Source: Paraglaciecola psychrophila 170
Lineage (GTDB): Bacteria > Pseudomonadota > Gammaproteobacteria > Enterobacterales > Alteromonadaceae
Assembly (NCBI RefSeq): GCF_000347635.1
Contig: NC_020514.1
Span: 2,728,001 to 2,792,000, forward strand
DNA: 64,000 bases
Direction of reading: 5' to 3'
The position numbers were made by a program, and so were the translations under genes. Numbering within the stretch: position 1 is the stretch's first letter; every line of letters starts with the position of its first letter. Positions 1-8,331 of the stretch are shown piece after piece. A model generated the notes under the pieces. The model was not told the DNA's origin and did not search any database. It saw nothing but the letters and a program-made list of their open reading frames with translations.

Positions 1-2
1 AT

Positions 3-104
3 GAGGATGAGTTGGCTAAATTTGGAAAAAGAAACTTATATACAAGGGCTATTAAGTCAAAGAATGCCCACAATCTCTTTGGGAAAATAAGGCTACATTT
101 TTAA
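3..104 (+). CDS. Possible 3' end of an upstream gene (partial)
   Basis: A frame open from the window edge ends with TAA at 102-104 and would encode about 33 residues rich in Lys, Asn and Arg. I recognise no family. A second frame is also open from base 1 to about 90, so the choice of frame is uncertain. The only reason to list it is that the following operon needs a boundary and the frame is open to the edge. Confidence 0.2.
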   Translation, partial: EDELAKFGKRNLYTRAIKSKNAHNLFGKIRLHF

Positions 105-153
105 TCTAACCATATAAAAGTTCTACATATAGCTAATACAACACACACAAATT

Positions 154-211
154 CAGTTTAATCTATGTCAATTATCAGTTTAATCTAAGCCGATCTTAAG
201 TTTCCTTTTTT
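154..211 (+). promoter_or_regulatory. PmrA/BasR-box-like operator upstream of the Omp85-eptA-dgkA operon
   Basis: CAGTTTAATCTA occurs twice, at 154-165 and 176-187, exactly 22 bp apart. The second copy runs into CTAAG (185-189) followed by CTTAAG (195-200), giving YTAA repeats 11 bp apart as in PmrA boxes, then TTTC and a T-run. Nearly the same block lies at 4842-4878 before the LTA-synthase-like gene. Assignment to a PmrA/BasR-type regulator is inference; no such two-component pair lies in the window. Confidence 0.55.
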
Positions 212-242
212 ATTATATAAACACTTATTAATAGGTGTTTAT

Positions 243-1853
243 ATGCAGTTGTTTTTTAAACTTTTTACGACTATCAGTTTCATTGTTACCTTTGTACTTT
301 CTGGTCTAGCCGCTAGCGAAGAGCAAACGTGTGAGCAAACAAAAAACGTTAAGTTCGTACCTTATGATATTTTTGACCTCTCTGAAAAAGGCACCATATT
401 TCTTCATCATTGGGCAAATTTTCTTCATATAAAAACCAAACATAAAACACTCATCAATGAGTCTGCATTCTTCCTAAATAAATGCCAAATAAACGATGAC
501 GATTTACTGGAGTTAGAGCGGCACCTTCGAAAGGAAAAATACATTCGGAATGCTGCAGTAACTTACCACGAAGATAATACAATCGAGGTGCAGACCTGGG
601 ATAATTGGTCTTTGATGCCCACCGTTGATTTCGGTAGAAAAGGTGGAAAAAACAAATTTGCGATAGGCATAAAAGACCGAAATCTATTGGGGTTGGGTAT
701 TGATGCAGAGGTTGAGTACTTTAGTAATGATCAGCGTACTGGTTATAAACTTAAAACCCAATTTCCCCTATTTTTAAAAAACAACATCAACGTCAGCATT
801 CGGCTGACAAGTAATGATGATGGCACATCAGAAGCCATATTCTTACAAAAGAAATTTGTCAGTTTTGATACGCGTAACGCTTATAAAATTGGTTTTGATA
901 ACTTTGATCAAATTGACACACAGTATGAAAATGGCATTGAATCTTCTCAATATACTCATCATAAAAACTTCTCAACTGTTGATTGGCAATGGCTGCAGCA
1001 AGACTCTGCCACCGACACATTAAGATTTGGATTAGGTTTCACCCACGACACACATCGCTTTTTAGAATTAACCGACTCAGCAATATCCAGCAACTTGCCG
1101 AGTAAAATTTTACCGTTAGATAGGTCCTTTAATTATCCTTTTCTTACTGTTGAGTATCTCCAAAAAGATTATCGGAAACTAACTAACCTAAACGTCATAA
1201 ACCAAATTGAGGACTTCAACTTAGGCTGGAATGTTATTGCCAGTATGGGTTCTGACTTGAGCAATAATGAAGCTTCCCCAGCAATACTGTGGCAGTCACA
1301 TTTATCCAAAGGTTTTGACGTATTTAATAATGCTATTTGGCTATTTGAAGCCTCTTTCGAGGCAGAGGTGTATGCCAACAGTAAGGTCGAAAATAGGCTA
1401 CTTCTAAACATTAATACTGAATATTTTTATAAGTTTAATGATAACTGGGGCGCCTATTTTAAACAGGCTAATCAATTCAGTAAAAACCAATTTTTGGACT
1501 CCCCTATTGTCCTGGGAGGTGAATCGGGTGTTAGGGGGTACCCGCTGCAGTTCCAGCACGGCAAACATAGTGCTCAATTAACGGTTGAGGCGCGTTACTA
1601 CCCTCACATCAATATTTATAAATTACTCGAACTAGGCGCTGCCGCCTTTATTGATAGCGGCCGAGTGTTTGGGAGAGTCGACTCATCACTCCCCGACTCA
1701 CCTTTGATGACATCTGTTGGCTTAGGGGCACGCTTCTTTTCAACTCACTCTAGCGAAGCCCGCGTTATTCACGTCGATATTATTAAACCTGTTTCCTCAG
1801 ATCCCAACGTGAACAGCGTTGAATTTCGGATTACCACCAAACATTCATTTTAA
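243..1853 (+). CDS. Omp85/BamA-superfamily outer-membrane protein with a single POTRA-like region
   Basis: The 536-residue product has an N-terminal signal peptide (hydrophobic to about residue 22, cleavage near LAAS-EE), a roughly 70-residue alpha/beta region (about 55-125) that fits one POTRA domain, and a long beta-barrel. Near residue 430 it carries GGESGVRGYP, the VRGY motif of the Omp85/TpsB conserved barrel loop, and it ends in Phe as barrel substrates of BamA do. BamA (five POTRA) and TamA (three) are larger at the N-terminus, so this is a short accessory Omp85. Cys at about 30 and 81 could form a disulfide. It is followed 11 bp later by the eptA-like gene and shares its promoter, so a role in envelope remodelling is likely, but its substrate is unknown. 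Confidence 0.75.
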   Translation: MQLFFKLFTTISFIVTFVLSGLAASEEQTCEQTKNVKFVPYDIFDLSEKGTIFLHHWANFLHIKTKHKTLINESAFFLNKCQINDDDLLELERHLRKEKYIRNAAVTYHEDNTIEVQTWDNWSLMPTVDFGRKGGKNKFAIGIKDRNLLGLGIDAEVEYFSNDQRTGYKLKTQFPLFLKNNINVSIRLTSNDDGTSEAIFLQKKFVSFDTRNAYKIGFDNFDQIDTQYENGIESSQYTHHKNFSTVDWQWLQQDSATDTLRFGLGFTHDTHRFLELTDSAISSNLPSKILPLDRSFNYPFLTVEYLQKDYRKLTNLNVINQIEDFNLGWNVIASMGSDLSNNEASPAILWQSHLSKGFDVFNNAIWLFEASFEAEVYANSKVENRLLLNINTEYFYKFNDNWGAYFKQANQFSKNQFLDSPIVLGGESGVRGYPLQFQHGKHSAQLTVEARYYPHINIYKLLELGAAAFIDSGRVFGRVDSSLPDSPLMTSVGLGARFFSTHSSEARVIHVDIIKPVSSDPNVNSVEFRITTKHSF

Positions 1854-1864
1854 GGCTTAATTTA

Positions 1865-3553
1865 GTGAAAAAATTTATGATGTATTTTAAAAATTTAGCC
1901 ATAACAACAAACCAGTTGGTGTTCTTTACCTGTTGTTATATTGCTCTGATTTTAAATCTCCCTTTTTTGGTGAAAACAACCCATGTGATCATAGACCTCG
2001 ATAACTACAACGTCATTTTTTTACTGTCTGTGCCTATATTTTTATTGTCATTCACCGTAATCCTACAAAGTATTCTCTCTTTTAGGTGGATCACTAAATT
2101 CGTTTTAATAAGCACCGTGATTTGTTCATCTCTGATATTTTACGGCACGACTTCCTATGGAATAGTGTTTGATTACGGCATGGTTCAAAATACGGTTGAA
2201 ACTGACAGAGCAGAAGCCTTGTCTTACGTTAACGTACACGCAACCTTATTCTTTGTTGTATTTGGTATTGTCCCATCGATAATAATATACGCGGTGCAAC
2301 TTACCTATCAGCCTTTTTTAAAAGAATTATTAAGCCGTGTAAAACTTATTGTATTAAATATTGCGGTGATGCTTCTAATAGGTGGCTTATTTTATTCAAA
2401 TTACGCGTCAGTGGGCAGAAACAACAAAGCACTCATTAGCTATATTACCCCGTATAAAATGCTGGATGCGTCATATAAATTTGTGCGCAATCACTATTTC
2501 ACTCCACCTCTGGAATTCAAAGTACTCGATACATCGCCCTCAATCGTGCGTGATAGTTCAAGAAAACATGTCACCGTTATGGTGCTGGGCGAAACAGCCC
2601 GCGCTCAGAGTTTTTCGCTAAATGGCTACAATAAACCAACAAATCAGTTTACCGATAAGCAAGGCGTGGTGTCTTTTTCCAATATGCATTCATGCGGTAC
2701 CGCAACGGCTGTTTCTGTACCCTGTATGTTTTCGAGATTAAGTAAACAAAACTATGATAAACGTATTGCGGTCGCCCAACAAAACGCAGTGGATTTGGTT
2801 CATTTGGCCGGTGCGGATGTGTTGTGGATAAGTAATAATAACGGCAGCTGTAAAGGTGTGTGTACCCGGGTTAAAACGCAACAACTGGATACCAGCCGCT
2901 CCAATCCTCATTGTGATGGCGAATATTGTTATGACGAAGCGCTTTTGGCGCCATTGCGGAGTAAGCTAAAACATCTGACTCACCAAAATACGCTGATTGT
3001 GTTACACATGATTGGATCTCATGGCCCCACTTATTTTAAGCGCTACCCAATAGAAAAAAGAGTTTTCACACCCGATTGCCAGCGAAGCGACATCCAAAAC
3101 TGTTCACAGCAACAACTTATTAATACTTATGATAATACTATTGCCTATACCGACTTTGTGCTGTCAGAAATTATCACTGGATTAGGGGATTTAGCAGAAA
3201 AAGACGATATTGATACATCCTTACTTTATATTTCAGACCATGGAGAGTCACTCGGAGAAAAGGGTATTTACTTGCATGGCTTACCCTATGCGTTTGCGCC
3301 TGAGGAGCAAACACACGTCCCGATGATTTATTGGAGCGACCCGTTACAAACTGACTTTAACCTTACTTGTCTGAATGCCTCCGCAGATTCCAGAATATCT
3401 CACGATAATATTTTCGATACAATATTGAGCATTATGTCTGTCCGTTCGACCGCGTATAGAACGGATAGTGATCCCTTCATTCAGTGTAAATCTCAAAGTG
3501 CCATTGCACGCACCACAACATCAACTAAATTAAGAACGGAGCTAGAAAACTAG
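1865..3553 (+). CDS. eptA: Phosphoethanolamine transferase, EptA/MCR family
   Basis: This is an inner-membrane enzyme expected to move phosphoethanolamine from phosphatidylethanolamine to lipid A, lowering surface charge and polymyxin binding. About five transmembrane helices fill residues 10-200. The periplasmic alkaline-phosphatase-like domain shows GETAR near 242 (metal Glu), the nucleophile Thr in CGTATAVSVPC near 279, and SDHGESLGE near 456 with metal Asp/His. Several paired Cys fit the disulfides of MCR/EptA. The start is GTG at 1865 (SD-like AAGG in the end of the preceding gene); ATG codons follow at codons 5-6. The stop TAG shares one base with the GTG of dgkA. Lipid A specificity is inferred from family and operon. 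Confidence 0.85.
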   Translation: MKKFMMYFKNLAITTNQLVFFTCCYIALILNLPFLVKTTHVIIDLDNYNVIFLLSVPIFLLSFTVILQSILSFRWITKFVLISTVICSSLIFYGTTSYGIVFDYGMVQNTVETDRAEALSYVNVHATLFFVVFGIVPSIIIYAVQLTYQPFLKELLSRVKLIVLNIAVMLLIGGLFYSNYASVGRNNKALISYITPYKMLDASYKFVRNHYFTPPLEFKVLDTSPSIVRDSSRKHVTVMVLGETARAQSFSLNGYNKPTNQFTDKQGVVSFSNMHSCGTATAVSVPCMFSRLSKQNYDKRIAVAQQNAVDLVHLAGADVLWISNNNGSCKGVCTRVKTQQLDTSRSNPHCDGEYCYDEALLAPLRSKLKHLTHQNTLIVLHMIGSHGPTYFKRYPIEKRVFTPDCQRSDIQNCSQQQLINTYDNTIAYTDFVLSEIITGLGDLAEKDDIDTSLLYISDHGESLGEKGIYLHGLPYAFAPEEQTHVPMIYWSDPLQTDFNLTCLNASADSRISHDNIFDTILSIMSVRSTAYRTDSDPFIQCKSQSAIARTTTSTKLRTELEN

Positions 3554-3918
3554 TGTTTGATAATAAAAATAAGCTCACAGGTATAAGAAGGATCCAATTA
3601 GCCACCCTCAATTCATTTCGAGCATTTAAGTGGCTTTACGATAATGAATCTGCTTTTAAGCAAGAATTATTACTTTTGCTTCTGGCGATACCGATTTCGT
3701 TTATGTTCGAGATCAGTATTAAACAACAGCTGATATTAATTCTTGCGATAATATTCATTTTGTTTACAGAAATCATCAACACAGCGATAGAGGCAGTAGT
3801 AGATAGAGTGGGATTAGATATACACCCGTTATCTGGTTTAGCAAAAGATTTAGGCTCTGCAGCCGTGTTAATTAGCCTAGTAGTTGCAGCCAGTATTTGG
3901 TTAATTATTTTACTTTAA
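3553..3918 (+). CDS. dgkA: Diacylglycerol kinase
   Basis: This small integral membrane kinase phosphorylates diacylglycerol to phosphatidate. The 121-residue length, three membrane helices and the motif EIINTAIEAVVDRVG followed by LAKDLGSAAV are diagnostic of the DgkA family. It begins at GTG within the TAG stop of the eptA-like gene (TAGTG, 1-nt overlap), which implies translational coupling. The pairing makes sense: phosphoethanolamine transfer from PE leaves diacylglycerol, which DgkA recycles. The same eptA-dgkA coupling is known in other Gammaproteobacteria. Confidence 0.92.
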   Translation: MFDNKNKLTGIRRIQLATLNSFRAFKWLYDNESAFKQELLLLLLAIPISFMFEISIKQQLILILAIIFILFTEIINTAIEAVVDRVGLDIHPLSGLAKDLGSAAVLISLVVAASIWLIILL

Positions 3919-3952
3919 ACTGTCGTTATTGCTGTATTTGGATTGAGTAAAC

Positions 3953-4731
3953 ATGATTTATAATGAGGTGAAAGTGGATCCTGATATTAAAGAAGCGTTG
4001 ATTAAAGTACCTCAAGTTACTTTGGGCTTTTGGATCATTAAAATTCTTGCCACTACCCTTGGCGAAACAGTCGGTGACGCTGTTTCTATGTCAATGAATC
4101 TTGGATATTTAATTGGCACAATTATATTTATGTCTTGTTTAATTGTGGCTGTTGTGTGCCAAATTAAGGCTATAAAATTCAAACCATCTATATATTGGAT
4201 TGCAATCATAGCTTCCACAACGGTTGGCACAACACTTGCCGACTTTGCTGATAGGTCTTTAGGTATTGGTTATATTGGAGGCTCCACACTTTTAGCGATA
4301 TTGTTAGTTAGCACGTTACTCATTTGGCATAAATCACTAGGTAGTATCAGTGTTGCCTCAATTCATAATCCAAAAGCTGAAGCATTTTACTGGCTCACCA
4401 TCATGTTCTCTCAAACGCTTGGAACGGCTCTTGGTGACTGGACTGCGGTCTCTGCTGGTTTGGGATATGTAGGCGCGGCATATATTTTCAGTGCTGGCTT
4501 AATATTAGTGATCGCTTGTTTTTGTTTACCCACATATCACGGACTATCTTATTCTGGTTAGCATTCGTTCTTACTCGGCCTCTTGGTGCCGTGTTCGGTG
4601 ACTTTTTAGATAAACCTATAGCGCAAGGAGGTCTTGATTTTAGTCGATATACAACGACAGGTTTACTTTTATTGGTGATTATTATTTTAGTGGTATTGTT
4701 GCCGCAGCGTTCAGCATTAAAACAACATTAA
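3953..4731 (+). pseudogene. COG4705-type four-repeat membrane protein, split by a -1 frameshift
   Basis: Two overlapping open segments (3953-4561 and 4516-4731) together make one protein of about 255 residues. It has four copies of a repeat with the signature T/P-LG-xxx-GD (LGETVGD, VGTTLAD, LGTALGD, LGAVFGD), each followed by a glycine-rich GLGY-like turn and a hydrophobic helix. The fourth copy is in the second frame, after a stop in the first. The switch needs a -1 step and maps to TGTTTTTGTTTA near 4517-4528, where a T5 run lies. This matches COG4705 (annotated only as membrane-anchored protein); function unknown. A sequencing deletion, a real mutation or programmed slippage are all possible. 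Confidence 0.65.
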
Positions 4732-4841
4732 AATATTGAGTAACGAAAATTACAAATCCTACCTTGTGTTCAAAATTTGTGGCATAAGGTTAAACGTAAT
4801 AGCCGTTATGTTGGCGAAACAATGTCTATCCTAGCTTAATT

Positions 4842-4878
4842 TCAGTTTAAATTAAGCCATTCTTAAGTTTCGTTTTTT
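4842..4878 (+). promoter_or_regulatory. Second PmrA/BasR-box-like operator
   Basis: TCAGTTTAA, TTAAGCC, TCTTAAGTTTC and a T-run match the block at 175-211 at most positions. TTAA repeats at 4852 and 4863 are 11 bp apart, as in PmrA boxes. It ends about 40 bp before the LTA-synthase-like start at 4917, a normal activator distance. Co-regulation with the operon at 243 is inference from the shared sequence. Confidence 0.55.
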
Positions 4879-4916
4879 AAGGTATGCCTCGTGTTTTATT
4901 AGAGATATGAATATCG

Positions 4917-6880
4917 ATGTTTACCGCTGTTGTGTATTTGTTACGACCCTTTATCATATTTTCTGTACTCCTCATTGTTACACTTTTTGTTTCTAGGGTT
5001 GGATTGAGTTTATGGCAGGTTGATCGGTTTAACGACATACAAAGCGTAATCACGCTTTTGTTGAATGGACTAAGAATCGACCTAAGTTGGCTGGGTTATT
5101 TATTGCTTTTACCTTCAATGCTGCATCCTTGGTTAATGTTAACCAGATACCGCGATGTATGGCTTAAAATATTGAAGTTTATATTTTTATGCGTGTTCAT
5201 TGTGGTGGTATTTTTTGAACTCGCCACCCCGCATTTATCAACGAATACGGTTTTCGCCCGAATCGATTGTTTATTGAATATTTAGCTTATCCTAATGAAG
5301 TGATGAAAATGTTATTCAACGGACATTTACTGACATTAGCGCTGGTATGTATATTTCTTATCACCCTGAGTAAAGTGTGTTGGACCTTTTTAGATAAGAT
5401 TATTGGGTTAGATAAACCCATAAATCGTGTATCCATTATTTTTGCTTCTTTGTCATGTTTTACCATGCTGTTAGTCTTTTTCCTTGGTGCTAGAGGCACA
5501 TTAGGACATCGTCCCATCAACCCATCACTGGTGTACTTTTCAACTGATCCTTTAGTCAACTCTTTAACCTTAAATTCAATTTATAGTGTTGCCCATGCCT
5601 ATAAACAATTTGGAAATGAAAAAAATGCTGCCAAACTTTACGGCATAATGGACAACGAGAAAGTGATCACTCTTATTAGGCAAGAAACAGGCTTAGGCCT
5701 GCACGCGTTTAAAGATAATACACAACCCTCTCGGTCTTTGCGCTTACCTGTTTATCAAGGTAAACCTAAAAATTTAGTGATTATTTTAGAGGAAAGTCTA
5801 GGTGCGCAATTTGTATCATCTTTAGGAGGGCTGCCTCTTACGCCTGAAATCGATAAACTAAATAAACAGGGGTGGGCATTTAAACAATTGTATGCGACTG
5901 GCACTCGTTCTGTCAGAGGCATTGAAGCGGTTATTACTGGATTCACCCCAACACCGGCAAGAGCGGTAGTTAAATTGGATAAATCTCAGCAAGGCTTCTT
6001 TACTATTGCAAATTTGCTGAAAGATAACGGTTATACAACGCAATTTATATACGGCGGTGAAAGTCATTTCGATAATATGAAAAGTTTTTTCTTAGGCAAT
6101 GGTTTTACCGATATTGTTGACTTCAATGATATTATTAATCCTCAGTTTGTGGCGTCATGGGGAGCCAGTGATGAGGACTTATTTAATCAAGCTGATATTG
6201 AATTAACTGAACTTCACAACAGCAATAAACCGTTTTTTAGTTTTATTTTTTCCTCAAGCAACCACGACCCATTTGAAATTCCAGAAGGTATTGTGACCCC
6301 CATTGAATACACCGCTGAGCAATTATCAAAATATGGCTCAAGAGAACGCATGCGTCACAAAGCAATCCAGTATGCAGACTACGCTTTGGGCAAGTTTATT
6401 GATAATGCTAAAAATCGCCCTTATTGGAAAGATACCGTATTTCTTGTGGTGGCAGATCATGATGCTAGAGCATTGGGACGTGACCTTGTACCAATCAAAA
6501 ACTTTCATATTCCTGGTGTTATTTTAAATTCAGGAAAGGCCTATTTATCGGATGAAAGAGTCGTAAGTCAGATTGACTTACCCCCCACTTTATTATCCTT
6601 AATGGGGATCTCAAACCATTCACCGATGCTGGGACAAGATTTGAATGCCTCTGAAGCATCGGGGCGAGCTATGATGCAATATGCTGAAAACTTTGGCTAT
6701 ATGCAAGGCGATGAAGTCACTATACTGCAGCCCCATAAAACACCTAGTAATTTTGTATATGATTTAAAAGAAAAGACACTCGTCCGAACACCACTGAACC
6801 AAGAACTAGCTGATATAGCCTTGGCTCATGCATTGTGGGGAAGCTTGGCATATAAGAATGCTTGGTTTCAGCATAAATAA
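4917..6880 (+). pseudogene. LTA-synthase-like phosphoglycerol/phosphoethanolamine transferase (sulfatase fold), frameshifted
   Basis: Segment 4917-5285 encodes four membrane helices, and 5267-6880 the fifth plus the extracytoplasmic alkaline-phosphatase-superfamily domain. The domain shows ILEESLGAQF (metal Glu), ATGTRSVRG (nucleophile Thr) and VADHDAR with a later His. Reading the second frame upstream gives AFINEYGFRPNRLFIEYL, where RPNRL is typical of this family, so the -1 switch lies near the C4 run at 5227-5230 right after ELATP. With the base restored the protein is about 650 residues, normal for the family. Activity on membrane glycans or lipids is plausible; the substrate is unknown. 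A PmrA-like site precedes it. Confidence 0.75.
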
Positions 6881-6985
6881 ACTAAAGCGAATAGTATTAC
6901 AATAGTGTGATAGTAGCCCATGAAAAGTGAGCACCATGAGGTTACGAGGTGTTGGGTTCGTCAATACGTTGAACTATATATTTAC

Positions 6986-7027
6986 GTATTTCCCAGTAAG
7001 CTAAAGCCTCACTAACTGGGAAAATAC
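6986..7027. repeat. Inverted repeat between two genes
   Basis: TTTCCCAGT (6989-6997) pairs perfectly with ACTGGGAAA (7015-7023) across a 17-base loop, and the stem can extend to GTA/TAC with one bulge. It lies between the convergent ends of the sulfatase and the YceI gene. There is no T-run, so it may be a weak bidirectional terminator or a relic end of a mobile element. Confidence 0.4.
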
Positions 7028-7091
7028 TATATAAAGCTCATACCAATATTATGCAGATTTATAAATTTAGTTAGTAGCCACAGCCTCAATA

Positions 7092-7763
7092 CTACTGGCG
7101 TTGAAATTCGCTGTGTATCTCAATCTCTACTTCGTCACTCACCACTGGAATAAACTTTTTCAAACCAAATACAGAACGGTTAAATCGTAAATTGGCAGCA
7201 AAGCCAAGAGTATACTTTCGGGTTAGTGGATTATTGGCCGCACCATTTAATTTAGCCACCATGGTTACTGCCTGAGATGTACCTAAAAAAGTAAGTTCTC
7301 CTTGTACTAATAACTGTTCATTTTCAATTTTTTCAACAGATAAACTACGAAACACAGCTTGAGGAAAGTTTTCAGTATTAAGCCATGTTGCGCCTAAAAG
7401 TGTGGTCGCAAAGGCTGGATTATTGACATCAATACTGCGCATATTAATTACTGCTTCAACACTTGAATTTTCAATGTTGTTGGGATCAAAATTAAGGCTC
7501 ACATCAAACTCATTGAAGCGGCCTACATAGCTTGAAAAACCCATATGGTTAATTTTAAATAATAGTGCAGCGTGGTCTTTATCAAGCTTATATTCGCCGA
7601 CTTGTACCTCAACAATTTTTTGTTTTAAAGTTGGCTGTAGCCAACTCACACACGAACTCATTAGGCATAACATAGAGACAGTCAGTATTAATTGGCAAAG
7701 CGACTGTTTTATCTGTTTCTGATGAGTACGTTTAAATCGAAATAAAAACTCTAGTGCTAGCAT
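7092..7763 (-). CDS. YceI-family lipoprotein
   Basis: The 223-residue protein has a hydrophobic N-terminal stretch ending in LMSSC (about 34-38), which fits a lipobox with the Cys as acylation site. The rest is a YceI domain: YKLDKDHAALLFKINHMGFSSYVGRF, VNMRSIDVNN-like segments, then TFLGTSQAVTMVAKL and FAANLRFNRSVFGLKKF. YceI proteins form a lipocalin-like barrel that binds isoprenoid or amide lipids; several are stress induced. The ATG at 7763 has AAGGA six bases upstream. It is a single gene convergent with the sulfatase. Confidence 0.85.
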   Translation of the reverse strand: MLALEFLFRFKRTHQKQIKQSLCQLILTVSMLCLMSSCVSWLQPTLKQKIVEVQVGEYKLDKDHAALLFKINHMGFSSYVGRFNEFDVSLNFDPNNIENSSVEAVINMRSIDVNNPAFATTLLGATWLNTENFPQAVFRSLSVEKIENEQLLVQGELTFLGTSQAVTMVAKLNGAANNPLTRKYTLGFAANLRFNRSVFGLKKFIPVVSDEVEIEIHSEFQRQ

Positions 7764-8331
7764 ATGTATCCTTGATGACGAGTAATTCTGTTCTTAAAGC
7801 TTTTTTTTACTGCCACTTAAAATGTTGCGTTACTTACCTTAAAAGATAAATTAATCAAAGAAGGTATAGCTGCGTTTAAAAATATAACTGTACAGTACTT
7901 TGCGGCTTGGCACTTATGCAACATGCCACCGCAAAGCCTCAATGTTGGCTGAATCTATAAAACAGGGGATAAAAATGGCTACATAAGTTCATTTTATAAC
8001 CATTTTTTGCTAAATAGTGTCCATCTTGAAATAGGCTTGTGGCGAGAGCGTTTCAGTGACATAAGATCGATGCTCCAAAACCTAGGTATTTAGCTATTCT
8101 AAATCACTATATCTTGTAGTGTTAAGAGTATGTTTCAGGGGTGCTCGCACTACACATATATACCAGGACGGGCACTAACTAGATGCCAGCCTTTAAAGAT
8201 TGACCCTATATTTTTAATGAAGTATGTTGCGATTCAAGTTTTTTATGCGCAGATTTTTCTACATTTACATTTTGTTTGACTTAAATAATTAAATCAAAAA
8301 ACAACATTGTTCAGAAAAACGTGGGAGTCGA
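7764..8331. other. 568-bp intergenic region
   Basis: No coding frame I can support. It contains one strong hairpin (7898-7936) listed separately and is otherwise AT-rich, presumably holding divergent promoters for the YceI gene and the PAS protein. Confidence 0.5.
7898..7936. repeat. Long hairpin CTTTGCGG...CCGCAAAG
   Basis: CTTTGCGG (7898-7905) pairs with CCGCAAAG (7929-7936), and inside it GGCA (7909-7912) pairs with TGCC. It is GC-rich against an AT-rich background and has no T-tract. It could be an RNA structure, a relic of a mobile element, or a protein-binding palindrome. Confidence 0.45.

Noticed and set aside
6303..6527. 74-codon plus-strand frame inside the sulfatase domain
   Set aside because: Overlaps the catalytic region of the LTA-synthase-like gene in another frame.
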